DNA from: Roseibacillus sp. | Lineage (GTDB): Bacteria > Verrucomicrobiota > Verrucomicrobiia > Verrucomicrobiales > Akkermansiaceae | Assembly: GCA_029242545.1 (NCBI GenBank) | Contig: JAQWTV010000066.1 | Location: 1 to 64,000, forward strand | Length of the DNA stretch: 64,000 bases | Direction of reading: 5' to 3' | Shown here: positions 46,016 through 54,226 of the stretch, in pieces | Numbering within the stretch: position 1 is the stretch's first letter | Layout: each line of letters starts with the position of its first letter | Notes under the pieces: model-generated | What the model was told of the DNA's origin: nothing | What the model saw: the letters and a program-made list of their open reading frames with translations, nothing else | Databases searched by the model: none | Made by a program: the position numbers and the translations under genes

Positions 46016-48088
46016 ATGAAAAAGCGCAGGATAGTCCTCCTACTGATTTTACTAACCCCGGGAGGGGGTAGTTTCGGGCAGGATGTGAGGGATAGCCCTC
46101 TTCAAGGCACTGAGGAAGGAGTGGCGGCAGGAGAAGAGGCCTCCGTGTTAACGCGTCCAGATGCAAGGACGATGACCTTGAGTATCCCTGGACCCAGAGG
46201 ATTGATTACAGACCGGAACGGTAGGCCGCTTGCCGAGAACAGGGTGGGGTATCAGCTCGCGCTTCAGTTCGCGCATTTTTCCGATCCGGGTGATGAAGAT
46301 ATTCTGAATTGGGCGAAGAAGCGCCTGAGCCATGCATCGAAGATCGCAGAGAAGAAGTATGTGGTTTCAGATGAGGACCTTCTCTCTCACTATAAAGACC
46401 GGCGCTGGCTCCCCCTTGTTTTTGGCGCTTCCCCAGTGCCGCCCGAGAAAGAGAAGGCGTTGAATGGGCAGCTCATGTCCGGCTTGATTATGCACCCTGT
46501 CTACTTGCGGCATTATCCGGGAGGAGACTCAACAGCTCACGTCATCGGATACGTGAGGAGCAAAGGAAAATTGCCTACGGGTCCGATCGTTCATGGTGAC
46601 CTTCTTTTTGAGGATACCCGTGGAGACGCCGGGCTTGAGAGGACAATGGACGAGGATCTGACCGGAAGAGCGGGAGAGCGGAAGTTGATTTTTGATTCCA
46701 ACGGCAGAAAAATTCGCGATGAGTTAACCGAGCGCCCCGGGATCGGACATACGGTTGTAACGACCTTGAATCTCGATTGGCAGCAGCATGCGGAAAAGGT
46801 TCTGAAAGACAGTTGTCAGCGTGGAGCATTCGTAGTTGTGGATATTCCAACAGGTGAAGTCCTTGTTCTCGCTTCCAGACCTAGCTACGACATCAATGTC
46901 TGGATTCCGCGTATCAGTAACGAGGAGCTTGGAGTGCTCATGGATGATGAATCCCGCCCCATGTTTGGCCGTGCCTTTCAAGGGTTGTATCCCCCCGCGT
47001 CAAGCTTCAAGCCAGTAGTAGCCCTGACCGCCTTGACCCAGAAAGTAGTTGAGGAATGGACGGAGGTTGACTGTCCGGAGTTTATTGAAGTGGGAACGAT
47101 CCGACCAACCAAGATGTGGAACTGGACGAAGGAACCCGAGGGTCTTATGAATGTGACCCGAGCGTTAGCTCGTTCGAATAATTGCTGGTTCTATCTGGTT
47201 GGAATCGACACCGGGCCGAGTTCGTTTTTGTCGACAGCGCGAAAACTTGGGTATGGATCCGGATCTGGATTGCCCCTTTTCGGCGAGTCCTCTGGACGAG
47301 TCCCGACAAATGAGTACGTGCTTAAGAAATACGGAAGGCCCTTTACCGATGGTGATACAGCGAATTATTCCATCGGTCAGGCTTGGGAAGCCACCCCTCT
47401 TCAGGTTGCTCAGTCCATGGCAGGAATTGCGAACGGCTCTGTATTGCCGAAATTGCAGTTGATCCGTCAGATTCAGGATCCCGCTGGGGGAGTGCTTGAG
47501 GCCGCAGATCCGCAGTCTCGCAATTCTCTCGATTTGGATCCGGACGCGGTACAGATAGTCCATCAGGGTATGTACGATGTTGCCCATTCCTCCTGGGGCA
47601 CCGGACGGAGGGGAGGCCTTACCTTTGCCGAGGTTTGCGCAAAGACAGGAACAGGCCAATGGATCCCTGCGCTCAATCAAGAGGTGGCTTGGTATGCCGG
47701 TTTCTTTCCAGCAGAAAATCCACGACTCGCATTTACAGCGCTTTATGAAGGTGATCCGGGAGAGGATATCTCTGGTGGCAGGAAGGCGGCACCAATGATT
47801 CCGGCGTTTTTTGAGGAATTTAAGGAAGAAATCGAGAATATGATTCGTCCTCCGTCCAAGGCGCTCGTCGTGGTTGAGGAGCAAGAGGATCCTGCTTCGC
47901 CCATACCTGCAGCGCAGCCAGTTGACGAAGAGGGTAACCTGATCCCCTTAAATGGAAAAATCCTAAAGGCAATTCCAGTGGAAAAGTGGGAAGAAGATGG
48001 AGAGCCAGTAGATCCGGTCGGGGAGGCTCTTCCTGCTATTCCTGTTGATGGAGCTCCGGTAGCCATTCCGGTTGAAGAGGATGAATAG
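46016..48088 (+). CDS. Penicillin-binding protein 2-like transpeptidase (MrdA type)
   Basis: Class B transpeptidase for peptidoglycan cross-linking. The N-terminal hydrophobic stretch (RRIVLLLILLTPGGGSFG) is a signal or anchor. The dimerisation region begins GPRGLITDRNGRPLAEN. Catalytic motifs: SSFK (PPASSFKPV, near 328), SNN (near 386) and KTG (CAKTGTGQW, near 542). Order and the PPASSFKPV form match PBP2. The last 80 residues are an acidic, Pro-rich tail with repeated AIPV. No rodA, mreC or mreD is adjacent, so PBP2 versus PBP3 is not settled. Confidence 0.85.
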   Translation: MKKRRIVLLLILLTPGGGSFGQDVRDSPLQGTEEGVAAGEEASVLTRPDARTMTLSIPGPRGLITDRNGRPLAENRVGYQLALQFAHFSDPGDEDILNWAKKRLSHASKIAEKKYVVSDEDLLSHYKDRRWLPLVFGASPVPPEKEKALNGQLMSGLIMHPVYLRHYPGGDSTAHVIGYVRSKGKLPTGPIVHGDLLFEDTRGDAGLERTMDEDLTGRAGERKLIFDSNGRKIRDELTERPGIGHTVVTTLNLDWQQHAEKVLKDSCQRGAFVVVDIPTGEVLVLASRPSYDINVWIPRISNEELGVLMDDESRPMFGRAFQGLYPPASSFKPVVALTALTQKVVEEWTEVDCPEFIEVGTIRPTKMWNWTKEPEGLMNVTRALARSNNCWFYLVGIDTGPSSFLSTARKLGYGSGSGLPLFGESSGRVPTNEYVLKKYGRPFTDGDTANYSIGQAWEATPLQVAQSMAGIANGSVLPKLQLIRQIQDPAGGVLEAADPQSRNSLDLDPDAVQIVHQGMYDVAHSSWGTGRRGGLTFAEVCAKTGTGQWIPALNQEVAWYAGFFPAENPRLAFTALYEGDPGEDISGGRKAAPMIPAFFEEFKEEIENMIRPPSKALVVVEEQEDPASPIPAAQPVDEEGNLIPLNGKILKAIPVEKWEEDGEPVDPVGEALPAIPVDGAPVAIPVEEDE

Positions 48089-48151
48089 GCTAGGGACTTG
48101 GCGCTGGACGTTTGATGTTCATCGGTCCAGACACAACAGGTCAGATACGTA

Positions 48152-48589
48152 ATGGATATCCAAATAGCAACTCTCTGTGATTTCGCTGCCGACTATGGAA
48201 ACGGTAAGATGGTGATTAACGGGACCTTCGATGCGCTGCGTGCGACGAAGCTCCCAGTAGTGCATCCCCATTGTTCCCTCGCAATGCGAATTTGTGTTCT
48301 TCCGGAGGACTCCGGTGACCACAAGATGACGATCAATATTATTGATGAGGATGGGAATTCGGTGGACCCATCTAAAATGCCAATCCGTGCGGATATGCCG
48401 ATTAAGGTTCCTGATGAGGTCCCTTTCCTGACTCGTAATCTTGTTCTTAACTTTCAGGGCCTAAAGTTCTTGAGTGCCGGAATTTATCATGTCGATGTTA
48501 CGGTGGACGGAGAGCTTGTTATCAGGCTTCCACTCCGGGTTGTGAAAGTGCAGGGTCAAGGCGCTCTCTCGCAGCCTGTCGAGGAATAG
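48152..48589 (+). CDS. DUF6941 family protein
   Basis: A 145-residue soluble, beta-rich protein. MDIQIATLCDFAADY, KMVINGTFDAL and a VVHPHCSLAMRI strand match a family of unknown function that is widespread in bacteria. No signal peptide. It lies between the PBP2-like and SDR genes, 63 bases from the first and 20 from the second. Confidence 0.65.
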   Translation: MDIQIATLCDFAADYGNGKMVINGTFDALRATKLPVVHPHCSLAMRICVLPEDSGDHKMTINIIDEDGNSVDPSKMPIRADMPIKVPDEVPFLTRNLVLNFQGLKFLSAGIYHVDVTVDGELVIRLPLRVVKVQGQGALSQPVEE

Positions 48590-48609
48590 ATTAGCGTAAT
48601 GATAACAAG

Positions 48610-49431
48610 GTGGCTTCCCCTCTTCTCTACGACTGTTCTCTAATCACGGGGGCCTCAAGTGGCCTCGGAGAGGAGTTCTCCTGTCAGCTTGCTCCTCATT
48701 GTAGACGGCTCGTCCTCGTAGCGCGCCGGGAGGATAGGTTGGAGGCTTTGCGGGACCAGCTGTGTAGTGAGAACCCGGGACTTGAGATTGCGATATTTGA
48801 CGCTGATTTGACTTCGTCGGAGGCGCGTGAAGAGCTGGTTGCCAAAGTTAAGGAAAGTGATTGGGCGCCCAGTCTTCTGGTCAATAACGCCGGGATGGGA
48901 GATTACGGAGAATTCGTAACAGGTGACTGGGGGAAATTGGAGCAGATGCTGAGCTTGAACATCATTGCTCTTACGCATCTGACCCATGGATTTCTTCCCG
49001 GCATGATCCAATCAAGGCATGGAGCAGTGCTGAATGTCAGTTCTCTCGCCTCTCTGCTCCCCATCCCCGACTTTGCGGTCTACGCAGCGAGCAAATCCTA
49101 CGTGACCAGTTTTTCCGAAGCATTGCGGCTCGAGTTGAATGAGCATGAAATTCCTGTCCTGACTGTCTGTCCAGGTCCGGTTCATACCGGGTTTGGAGAG
49201 ATTGCGGGTCGGGAAGGATCCCTTGAGGGTAGTCCGGCTCGGGAGTGGTTCTTTGTCTCCAAAGAGGAGGTCGTTCTCGATGCTTTGCTAGCGCTCCAGC
49301 GCGAGCAACCTCGATCCTATCCAGGCTTGAAGGTGTCTCTCATTGCTGCGGGACTTGCTAGTATGCCTCCTGGGATACTCCGTTATTTCATGCGCAACAG
49401 GCCACGCGCCGTCCCGGAGGATGGGGATTGA
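48610..49431 (+). CDS. Short-chain dehydrogenase/reductase
   Basis: NAD(P)-dependent oxidoreductase of the classical SDR type. Rossmann motif TGASSGLG, NNAGMG, catalytic SSLAS and YAASK are visible. The C-terminal part is like ketoacyl or steroid-type reductases. Start is GTG 48610. The substrate cannot be read. Short spacing (12 bases) to the next gene suggests cotranscription. Confidence 0.88.
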   Translation: MASPLLYDCSLITGASSGLGEEFSCQLAPHCRRLVLVARREDRLEALRDQLCSENPGLEIAIFDADLTSSEAREELVAKVKESDWAPSLLVNNAGMGDYGEFVTGDWGKLEQMLSLNIIALTHLTHGFLPGMIQSRHGAVLNVSSLASLLPIPDFAVYAASKSYVTSFSEALRLELNEHEIPVLTVCPGPVHTGFGEIAGREGSLEGSPAREWFFVSKEEVVLDALLALQREQPRSYPGLKVSLIAAGLASMPPGILRYFMRNRPRAVPEDGD

Positions 49432-49443
49432 ATTAGCTTTGCC

Positions 49444-50799
49444 ATGTCCCGAAATCGCAAGAAGTCAGACCGTCCTCCACTCGATTATCGAGGGGCGATT
49501 CTCGGAGTTGGGCTATTAGTGGCCGGGCTGTTCGGGCTCCTGGTTCTGTTCACTCCACTGGGAGGTAAGGTGAAGGCTGGTCTGGCAGAGATCTTTGGCC
49601 AAAGGTCGGCTCCGGTTCAGAGAAATCAGGAAGGCGATGTTTTGATAAAGACTCAACCTGACAGGCCTCTCTCTCCCCTCGAGGTAGATCCCGACCCCCA
49701 GTTTCCGCGTGGGGTTCTCCGACCTCCATCAGGGACGGATATAAGGAGTCTCTCAAAAGGTATTAATCTTAAAGTCGAGTTTGATTCGGAAGAGGGTGAC
49801 CTCGCCTCCTTGGAGCGAAACGATGAGGAATCCTATCTTGCTGAATACGCCCTTAAGGTGCGGATGCCTCGTCCGGCGACTTCTCTTTCTGAGGTAGCTT
49901 TGACAAGCCCTCACCTCATGGATGTCTTTCCGGGACTGAGAGAAATGATTCCCCAAGGGAAACTCTCAGCATGGTATCGGCAATTATACGCGAATAAGAC
50001 TGCGAGAGTCAAAAGTGACATAGGGCGACTGGGAGAGATCCTGAGCAGGCATAACTTTTACGACTGTGAGACGATTTTGAACCTGCGATCGGAGAGGACC
50101 GGACAGCGGCTTTTCCTGATGCAGGCTGAGATGGATGTGGTGTCCGATGGGTCCGATGGCGACAGGCTGCCCCAGATGCCGGATGGTATCGTGAGCTCAA
50201 CGAACTATCAGCCCTTTACCAGTTACCGGTGGAGGAAAACAGGGGCCACTCCTAACCCCATGATCGCTGGCTGGGAGAGTAGAATTGGCAAAGCCAACAA
50301 GGAGCTTGAGGGCTCCTCTGTCGGACAGGATCGTGCGAGCTGGCTAAGGGGCAGGATAAAGATGCTCGAGACGGGTATCGCTGACATGAAGCTCGCGAGT
50401 TTTCTCATCGCTGAATACGACCCGTTCATCGTGATTCCTACAAATATAGTGAAGGACCGACGGGATCCCTACGCTCCCAACATAGGGGATTTTGCGATCG
50501 TCCTTTATGGGCGAACTGCCTACCCGGCTATCGTTGGTGACGCAGGTCCGACCTACAAGGTAGGGGAAGCCTCCTTGCGGATGGCTCGTGAGATCAATTC
50601 TAAGTCGACCCCATACAGTCGCCCGGTATCCGATCTCACAGTTACCTACCTTGTATTCCCTCGAAGTGCAGATGATCCGCGGAGGGCTCCTGATTACCAG
50701 CACTGGCATAAGCGTTGTGAAGAGCTTGTGGATAAGATTGGAGGATTGGGTGATGGCGTGGAATTGCATCAGTGGAAAAATCTACTCGCACCAGAGTGA
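49444..50799 (+). CDS. Membrane-anchored protein with GH75 chitosanase-like domain
   Basis: A 451-residue protein with an N-terminal helix (ILGVGLLVAGLFGLLVLF), an extended Pro-rich spacer, a helical segment (about 140-200) and a C-terminal domain. The latter resembles GH75 chitosanases: FLMQAEMDVVSDGSDGDR with candidate catalytic Asp, FTSYRW, GDFAIVLYGRTAYPAIVGD and GEASLRMAREI with a conserved Glu. Known GH75 enzymes hydrolyse chitosan. The activity is inferred from motif resemblance. Confidence 0.6.
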   Translation: MSRNRKKSDRPPLDYRGAILGVGLLVAGLFGLLVLFTPLGGKVKAGLAEIFGQRSAPVQRNQEGDVLIKTQPDRPLSPLEVDPDPQFPRGVLRPPSGTDIRSLSKGINLKVEFDSEEGDLASLERNDEESYLAEYALKVRMPRPATSLSEVALTSPHLMDVFPGLREMIPQGKLSAWYRQLYANKTARVKSDIGRLGEILSRHNFYDCETILNLRSERTGQRLFLMQAEMDVVSDGSDGDRLPQMPDGIVSSTNYQPFTSYRWRKTGATPNPMIAGWESRIGKANKELEGSSVGQDRASWLRGRIKMLETGIADMKLASFLIAEYDPFIVIPTNIVKDRRDPYAPNIGDFAIVLYGRTAYPAIVGDAGPTYKVGEASLRMAREINSKSTPYSRPVSDLTVTYLVFPRSADDPRRAPDYQHWHKRCEELVDKIGGLGDGVELHQWKNLLAPE

Positions 50800-50902
50800 A
50801 TCCAGGTTTTTGTGTTCCTGCTCTGTTAGGGTCAGGTCGCGAAAATATCGATAGATAGAGGTCAGGGATATTCATTGCAAAAGAGAAACAAGCTAGGGTG
50901 GT

Positions 50903-51179
50903 TTGACTTCGGTAGCCCGGGCAGAGTGGCTGGAAAATCTGTAATCATGAGACGCCAGTAGAATTATGTGATCGACTTGGCTCACAGGGCTCAGAATTCG
51001 AACGAATCCGAGTTCTTTGTCCATCTGATGAACTGCGCCAAATCAGTCACGAATTTGGTCTGGAGGTTGTCGATTGGCCTGTTCTTGCTAATGGCCGTCT
51101 GGAGTTGCGGCACTACCTCAGGGAGTAGACAGTGAGTGTAACTCTCCATCGGTATGGAAACATTATCATGAGCAGGTGA
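50903..51179 (+). pseudogene. Remnant of the 3' end of a putA / P5C dehydrogenase gene
   Basis: The + strand, frame 50949, reads ETPVELCDRLG, EFERIRVLCPSDELRQI, VVDWPVLANGRLELRHYLRE, then TAG (51126), then TVSVTLHRYGNII before TGA 51177. This fits the usual C-terminus of bifunctional proline dehydrogenase/P5C dehydrogenase (xLANGRLELLxYLREQxVSxTxHRYGN), with the expected Gln codon CAG changed to TAG. A stretch TSVARAEWLENL just upstream lies in another frame, a second lesion. No intact gene is present. The rest of 50800-51284 shows no gene. Confidence 0.6.
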
Positions 51180-51284
51180 CTCTGGATCGCCTGAGTGCGC
51201 CCTACACGAGGATGTTGGCTCCAAGGCCTTAGGCTGGTCCAAGCTCAACTTTTCTGGCTATGAGGCCTCGTTGAAGCTTGGTCC

Positions 51285-54206
51285 TCAGGGCGCTTCTGTG
51301 GGAATCTCGTATTGTTTTGCGAGGGCTAGGACCGCTTCGGAGATTTCATCGTTAAGCTGAAGGAGGGAGGGTATTTCCTGCGACAGAGAGGCCTTCACTG
51401 TGTCCTCCTTCCGTGGGGGTAGTGGCGCGTAACGCCCCAGGGATTGATCGACAACGGGCGGATTCGTCCAAATCTTAAGGAGCCTCAGTGCTTCCATACG
51501 CTCATGAAAGGGCATTTTCGTATTTGCCGAAAAACGGAGGAGCCGGGAGGCATTCTGTCCTCCACCAGTTCGGAAGGCGCTATGCAGAATTCTCCTCAGA
51601 ATTATACGAGAGAGAGGACGGCCCTGCTGGCCTGGGGCATACTCGTCTAGCAATGCTGCCACTGCGGGGCGGGATTGCTCCACGGGTAGATCGTGAACTG
51701 CCCTGATAGCTTCGTCTGCAATCTCACTTTCTTCGTCAAAAAAGAAATGAATGAGATTTGGAGAGAGTAAACGTCTGAGCGCCAAGACAGAGGCTCTCCG
51801 GATGGCTTTGCTTGGGTGTCTGGATAAGGCCGCAAGCTTGGCCTCGGTGCCTGCTCCAGCCAGTGCCATGACCCCGGCGTGGCGGAGATAGGGATCCTTG
51901 TCCCCGTTTTCGGCCAGGAGCAGGAGAGCAGGGTTGAAGGCTGCTGTTACCCGAAGGCGAGCGAGTGAGATCGCCGCGAAGGCGCGGACACGGGAAGAGG
52001 GATCCTGTAAGGAGTTGATCAGGCATCCAGCGTCCTTGAGAGGGGCCTCTCCGAGGGCGCGGGCTGCTTGGGCACGAAGCTCTTCTTCTGGATTTGCGAG
52101 GAGCTCCACTAAACGGTCGGTCGAAGCAATGGATCCAAGGCGGCGCGCGCGAATCCAGAGACCCCATGTGCCGTGGAGGGCGAGATCGAGGCTTTCCCGC
52201 TGTCGGGTTGCGTTGATGAAGTAAGGGACCGCTTCGGGGCGGTTCGCAAGGGCTAGCTGGGCCTGGAGTCGGACGCGAAAATCTCCGTGTTTCATCAGCT
52301 CAAAAAGCTCAATGGCTGGAAGCTTCATAAGGCCTTCCTTGGAAAGTAGGCCGGCTACTCCAGCCTCTTCGAGAGGGGTTGGGTCCGGCTCAGACATAAG
52401 GGTGAAAATTCTCCCCTTAGGCTCTGACTTATTCTGCTCAATGATGTCGCAGACGTAGAGGCGCCCATCGTTGCCAAATGCAAGGTCGGTTGCCCTCGTG
52501 CCCCAGATCAGCTTTTGGGGGCGTTCCATTCTCATCCCGGCGCCCTCCGTTTTCAGCTGGAAAGACCAGATTCCAGAGCCTCTAGGATCAGGGTTGTTAT
52601 CGCACAGGAGGAATGAATTTAGAGCGCGATCAGGAAATCCTGTCCCCGGATAGTACGCCAGCCCTGCGGGATTGACAGGGAGGAGGCCCACGGGTGGTAG
52701 AAGAAAGGCGGGTTGTTCCTCGTGGTGGACATCCCATTGGCGCTCCTGCATCCACTGATTCAGGGGTCGCTGTGGATAGCCGATCTCTCGGTGAAAGGTA
52801 TGGAGGTTCTGATGGCCCGTGCGCCACCCGCTGTCTGCTCCATCAATAATGTATATGATTCGGGCTTTGTCCCCTTGGCCAGAATCGCTATCCACGGTCA
52901 CAGGATTGCCCCTGCGATCGAAGGTGATTCCCTGCGGGTCTCTCAGCCCAGTATGAACGACTTCAAAGTGCGACCCATCTGGATCGAACCGATAAACCAC
53001 CCCCTGATCATTATAAGAGTAATTGCGGCCTTCCTGTGTGGAGACATTCAAGGATCGGTCTCCAACTGTTCCGTAAAGTCGCCCATCAGGGCCAAGTGAA
53101 AAGCCGTCGAGATCATGTCCTGCCAGTGAGATTCTCGGCCCAAACCCTGAGAACATTTTCTTACGCTCATCAACCTCTCCGTCATCATTTGTGTCTCGCA
53201 AGGACCAGATATGAGGAATGCAGGCAAAATAGACCCTGTCGTCAAGAGGGAGGACACCACCTGCTGCCCCATCGAGGATACCATCAAACCCATCAGCGTA
53301 GATTGTGTTTTGGTCTGCGATGCCATCTTTGTTGGTGTCCTTCAGGAGCAAGATCCTGTCGGATCTTTCGCTCATTTTTGAGATAGGATACCGGTGGTTC
53401 CATTTTTTGTGCAGAACCCTTCTGTCGTTCACTGTCAGGGCGGCGATGTCGTCGTGCAGCCAGTAGGGGTGGTCCCGGGTGTCAGGAACGCAGCGCCCAA
53501 AACGGTGCGTTTCAGTCACGAGAAGATTTCCGTCCCTGTCGATGGAGAGGGCATTGGGGTAGTGAAGGCCGTGCTCTTCATGAGTAGCAAAGATTTTAAG
53601 GCTGCTATTTTTGGGAATCTGTAATCCTGGGATTATGGAGCTGCCACTGAGCCCTGCAATCATGGGGAGGCCATTCCTGGTCGCGGGAGGAAATGGTGGT
53701 TCTGCTTGATCGCTGAACAGGATATGGTCGACCAAAATATAGCCTTGCCTGCGAGTCGAGGCATCCACAAGCCTAAGGGCGGCCTTCTTCCCTATTAGAG
53801 CAGTAACATCCCAAGTTTTTGGGAGCATGTTGTGATCGGCCCGCCCGATGGCCTCCTTCAAGATCTTCTGATCTACCAACAGTTGAATAGAGGTAAGTCC
53901 CTTCAGGCTTCCGCCCCCGATGAGAAAGCTGATGTAGGGTTGCCGGATAGTGAATGAGGGCGAAGTGAGCGAGCCCATCCCTTCCGGTCCTTGAGCGAAT
54001 GAGCTTGCAAAGAATTCTCCTGCGAACCCGGTGATCTCCCCTGGTTGATTTCCGCCTTCCCCGGAAGAGGGTGATTGTCCGAAGGCGTTGCCGGTCTTGC
54101 GCCACGCTCCGAAATTTCCCTGTTCGAAGTCCTCAAAGAGGCTTTGCTCTACTGCAAAAACTGCTGTGAGAGAGATAAATAAGAGGATGAGAGATAGGAT
54201 TGCCAT
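51285..54206 (-). CDS. PVC-type membrane-bound dehydrogenase-like protein: propeller plus HEAT repeats
   Basis: A 973-residue secreted protein. The signal peptide is MAILSLILLFISLTAVFA. A jellyroll-like N-terminal domain (FEDFEQGNFGAW) follows, then a beta-propeller region (NALSIDRDGNLLVTE; RILLLKDTNKDGIADQ; GPDGRLYGTVGDRSLNV) typical of PVC 'putative membrane-bound dehydrogenase' proteins, then HEAT-like repeats from about residue 660 (RLGSIASTDRLVELLANPEE). In many relatives a cytochrome c domain follows, but I see no CxxCH here. Start ATG 54206. It follows ligA by 20 bases on the same strand. Confidence 0.82.
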   Translation of the reverse strand: MAILSLILLFISLTAVFAVEQSLFEDFEQGNFGAWRKTGNAFGQSPSSGEGGNQPGEITGFAGEFFASSFAQGPEGMGSLTSPSFTIRQPYISFLIGGGSLKGLTSIQLLVDQKILKEAIGRADHNMLPKTWDVTALIGKKAALRLVDASTRRQGYILVDHILFSDQAEPPFPPATRNGLPMIAGLSGSSIIPGLQIPKNSSLKIFATHEEHGLHYPNALSIDRDGNLLVTETHRFGRCVPDTRDHPYWLHDDIAALTVNDRRVLHKKWNHRYPISKMSERSDRILLLKDTNKDGIADQNTIYADGFDGILDGAAGGVLPLDDRVYFACIPHIWSLRDTNDDGEVDERKKMFSGFGPRISLAGHDLDGFSLGPDGRLYGTVGDRSLNVSTQEGRNYSYNDQGVVYRFDPDGSHFEVVHTGLRDPQGITFDRRGNPVTVDSDSGQGDKARIIYIIDGADSGWRTGHQNLHTFHREIGYPQRPLNQWMQERQWDVHHEEQPAFLLPPVGLLPVNPAGLAYYPGTGFPDRALNSFLLCDNNPDPRGSGIWSFQLKTEGAGMRMERPQKLIWGTRATDLAFGNDGRLYVCDIIEQNKSEPKGRIFTLMSEPDPTPLEEAGVAGLLSKEGLMKLPAIELFELMKHGDFRVRLQAQLALANRPEAVPYFINATRQRESLDLALHGTWGLWIRARRLGSIASTDRLVELLANPEEELRAQAARALGEAPLKDAGCLINSLQDPSSRVRAFAAISLARLRVTAAFNPALLLLAENGDKDPYLRHAGVMALAGAGTEAKLAALSRHPSKAIRRASVLALRRLLSPNLIHFFFDEESEIADEAIRAVHDLPVEQSRPAVAALLDEYAPGQQGRPLSRIILRRILHSAFRTGGGQNASRLLRFSANTKMPFHERMEALRLLKIWTNPPVVDQSLGRYAPLPPRKEDTVKASLSQEIPSLLQLNDEISEAVLALAKQYEIPTEAP

Positions 54207-54226
54207 CGGGTTTGGGAGGGGCTCTC

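Noticed and set aside
47165-47884. 239-codon minus-strand ORF in the PBP2-like gene
   Set aside because: Shadow of the transpeptidase domain; no recognisable motif.
50918-50990. tRNA-like text (GCAGAGTGGCTGGAAAATCTG)
   Set aside because: No acceptor stem or anticodon loop can be folded, and the area reads as a P5C dehydrogenase remnant.
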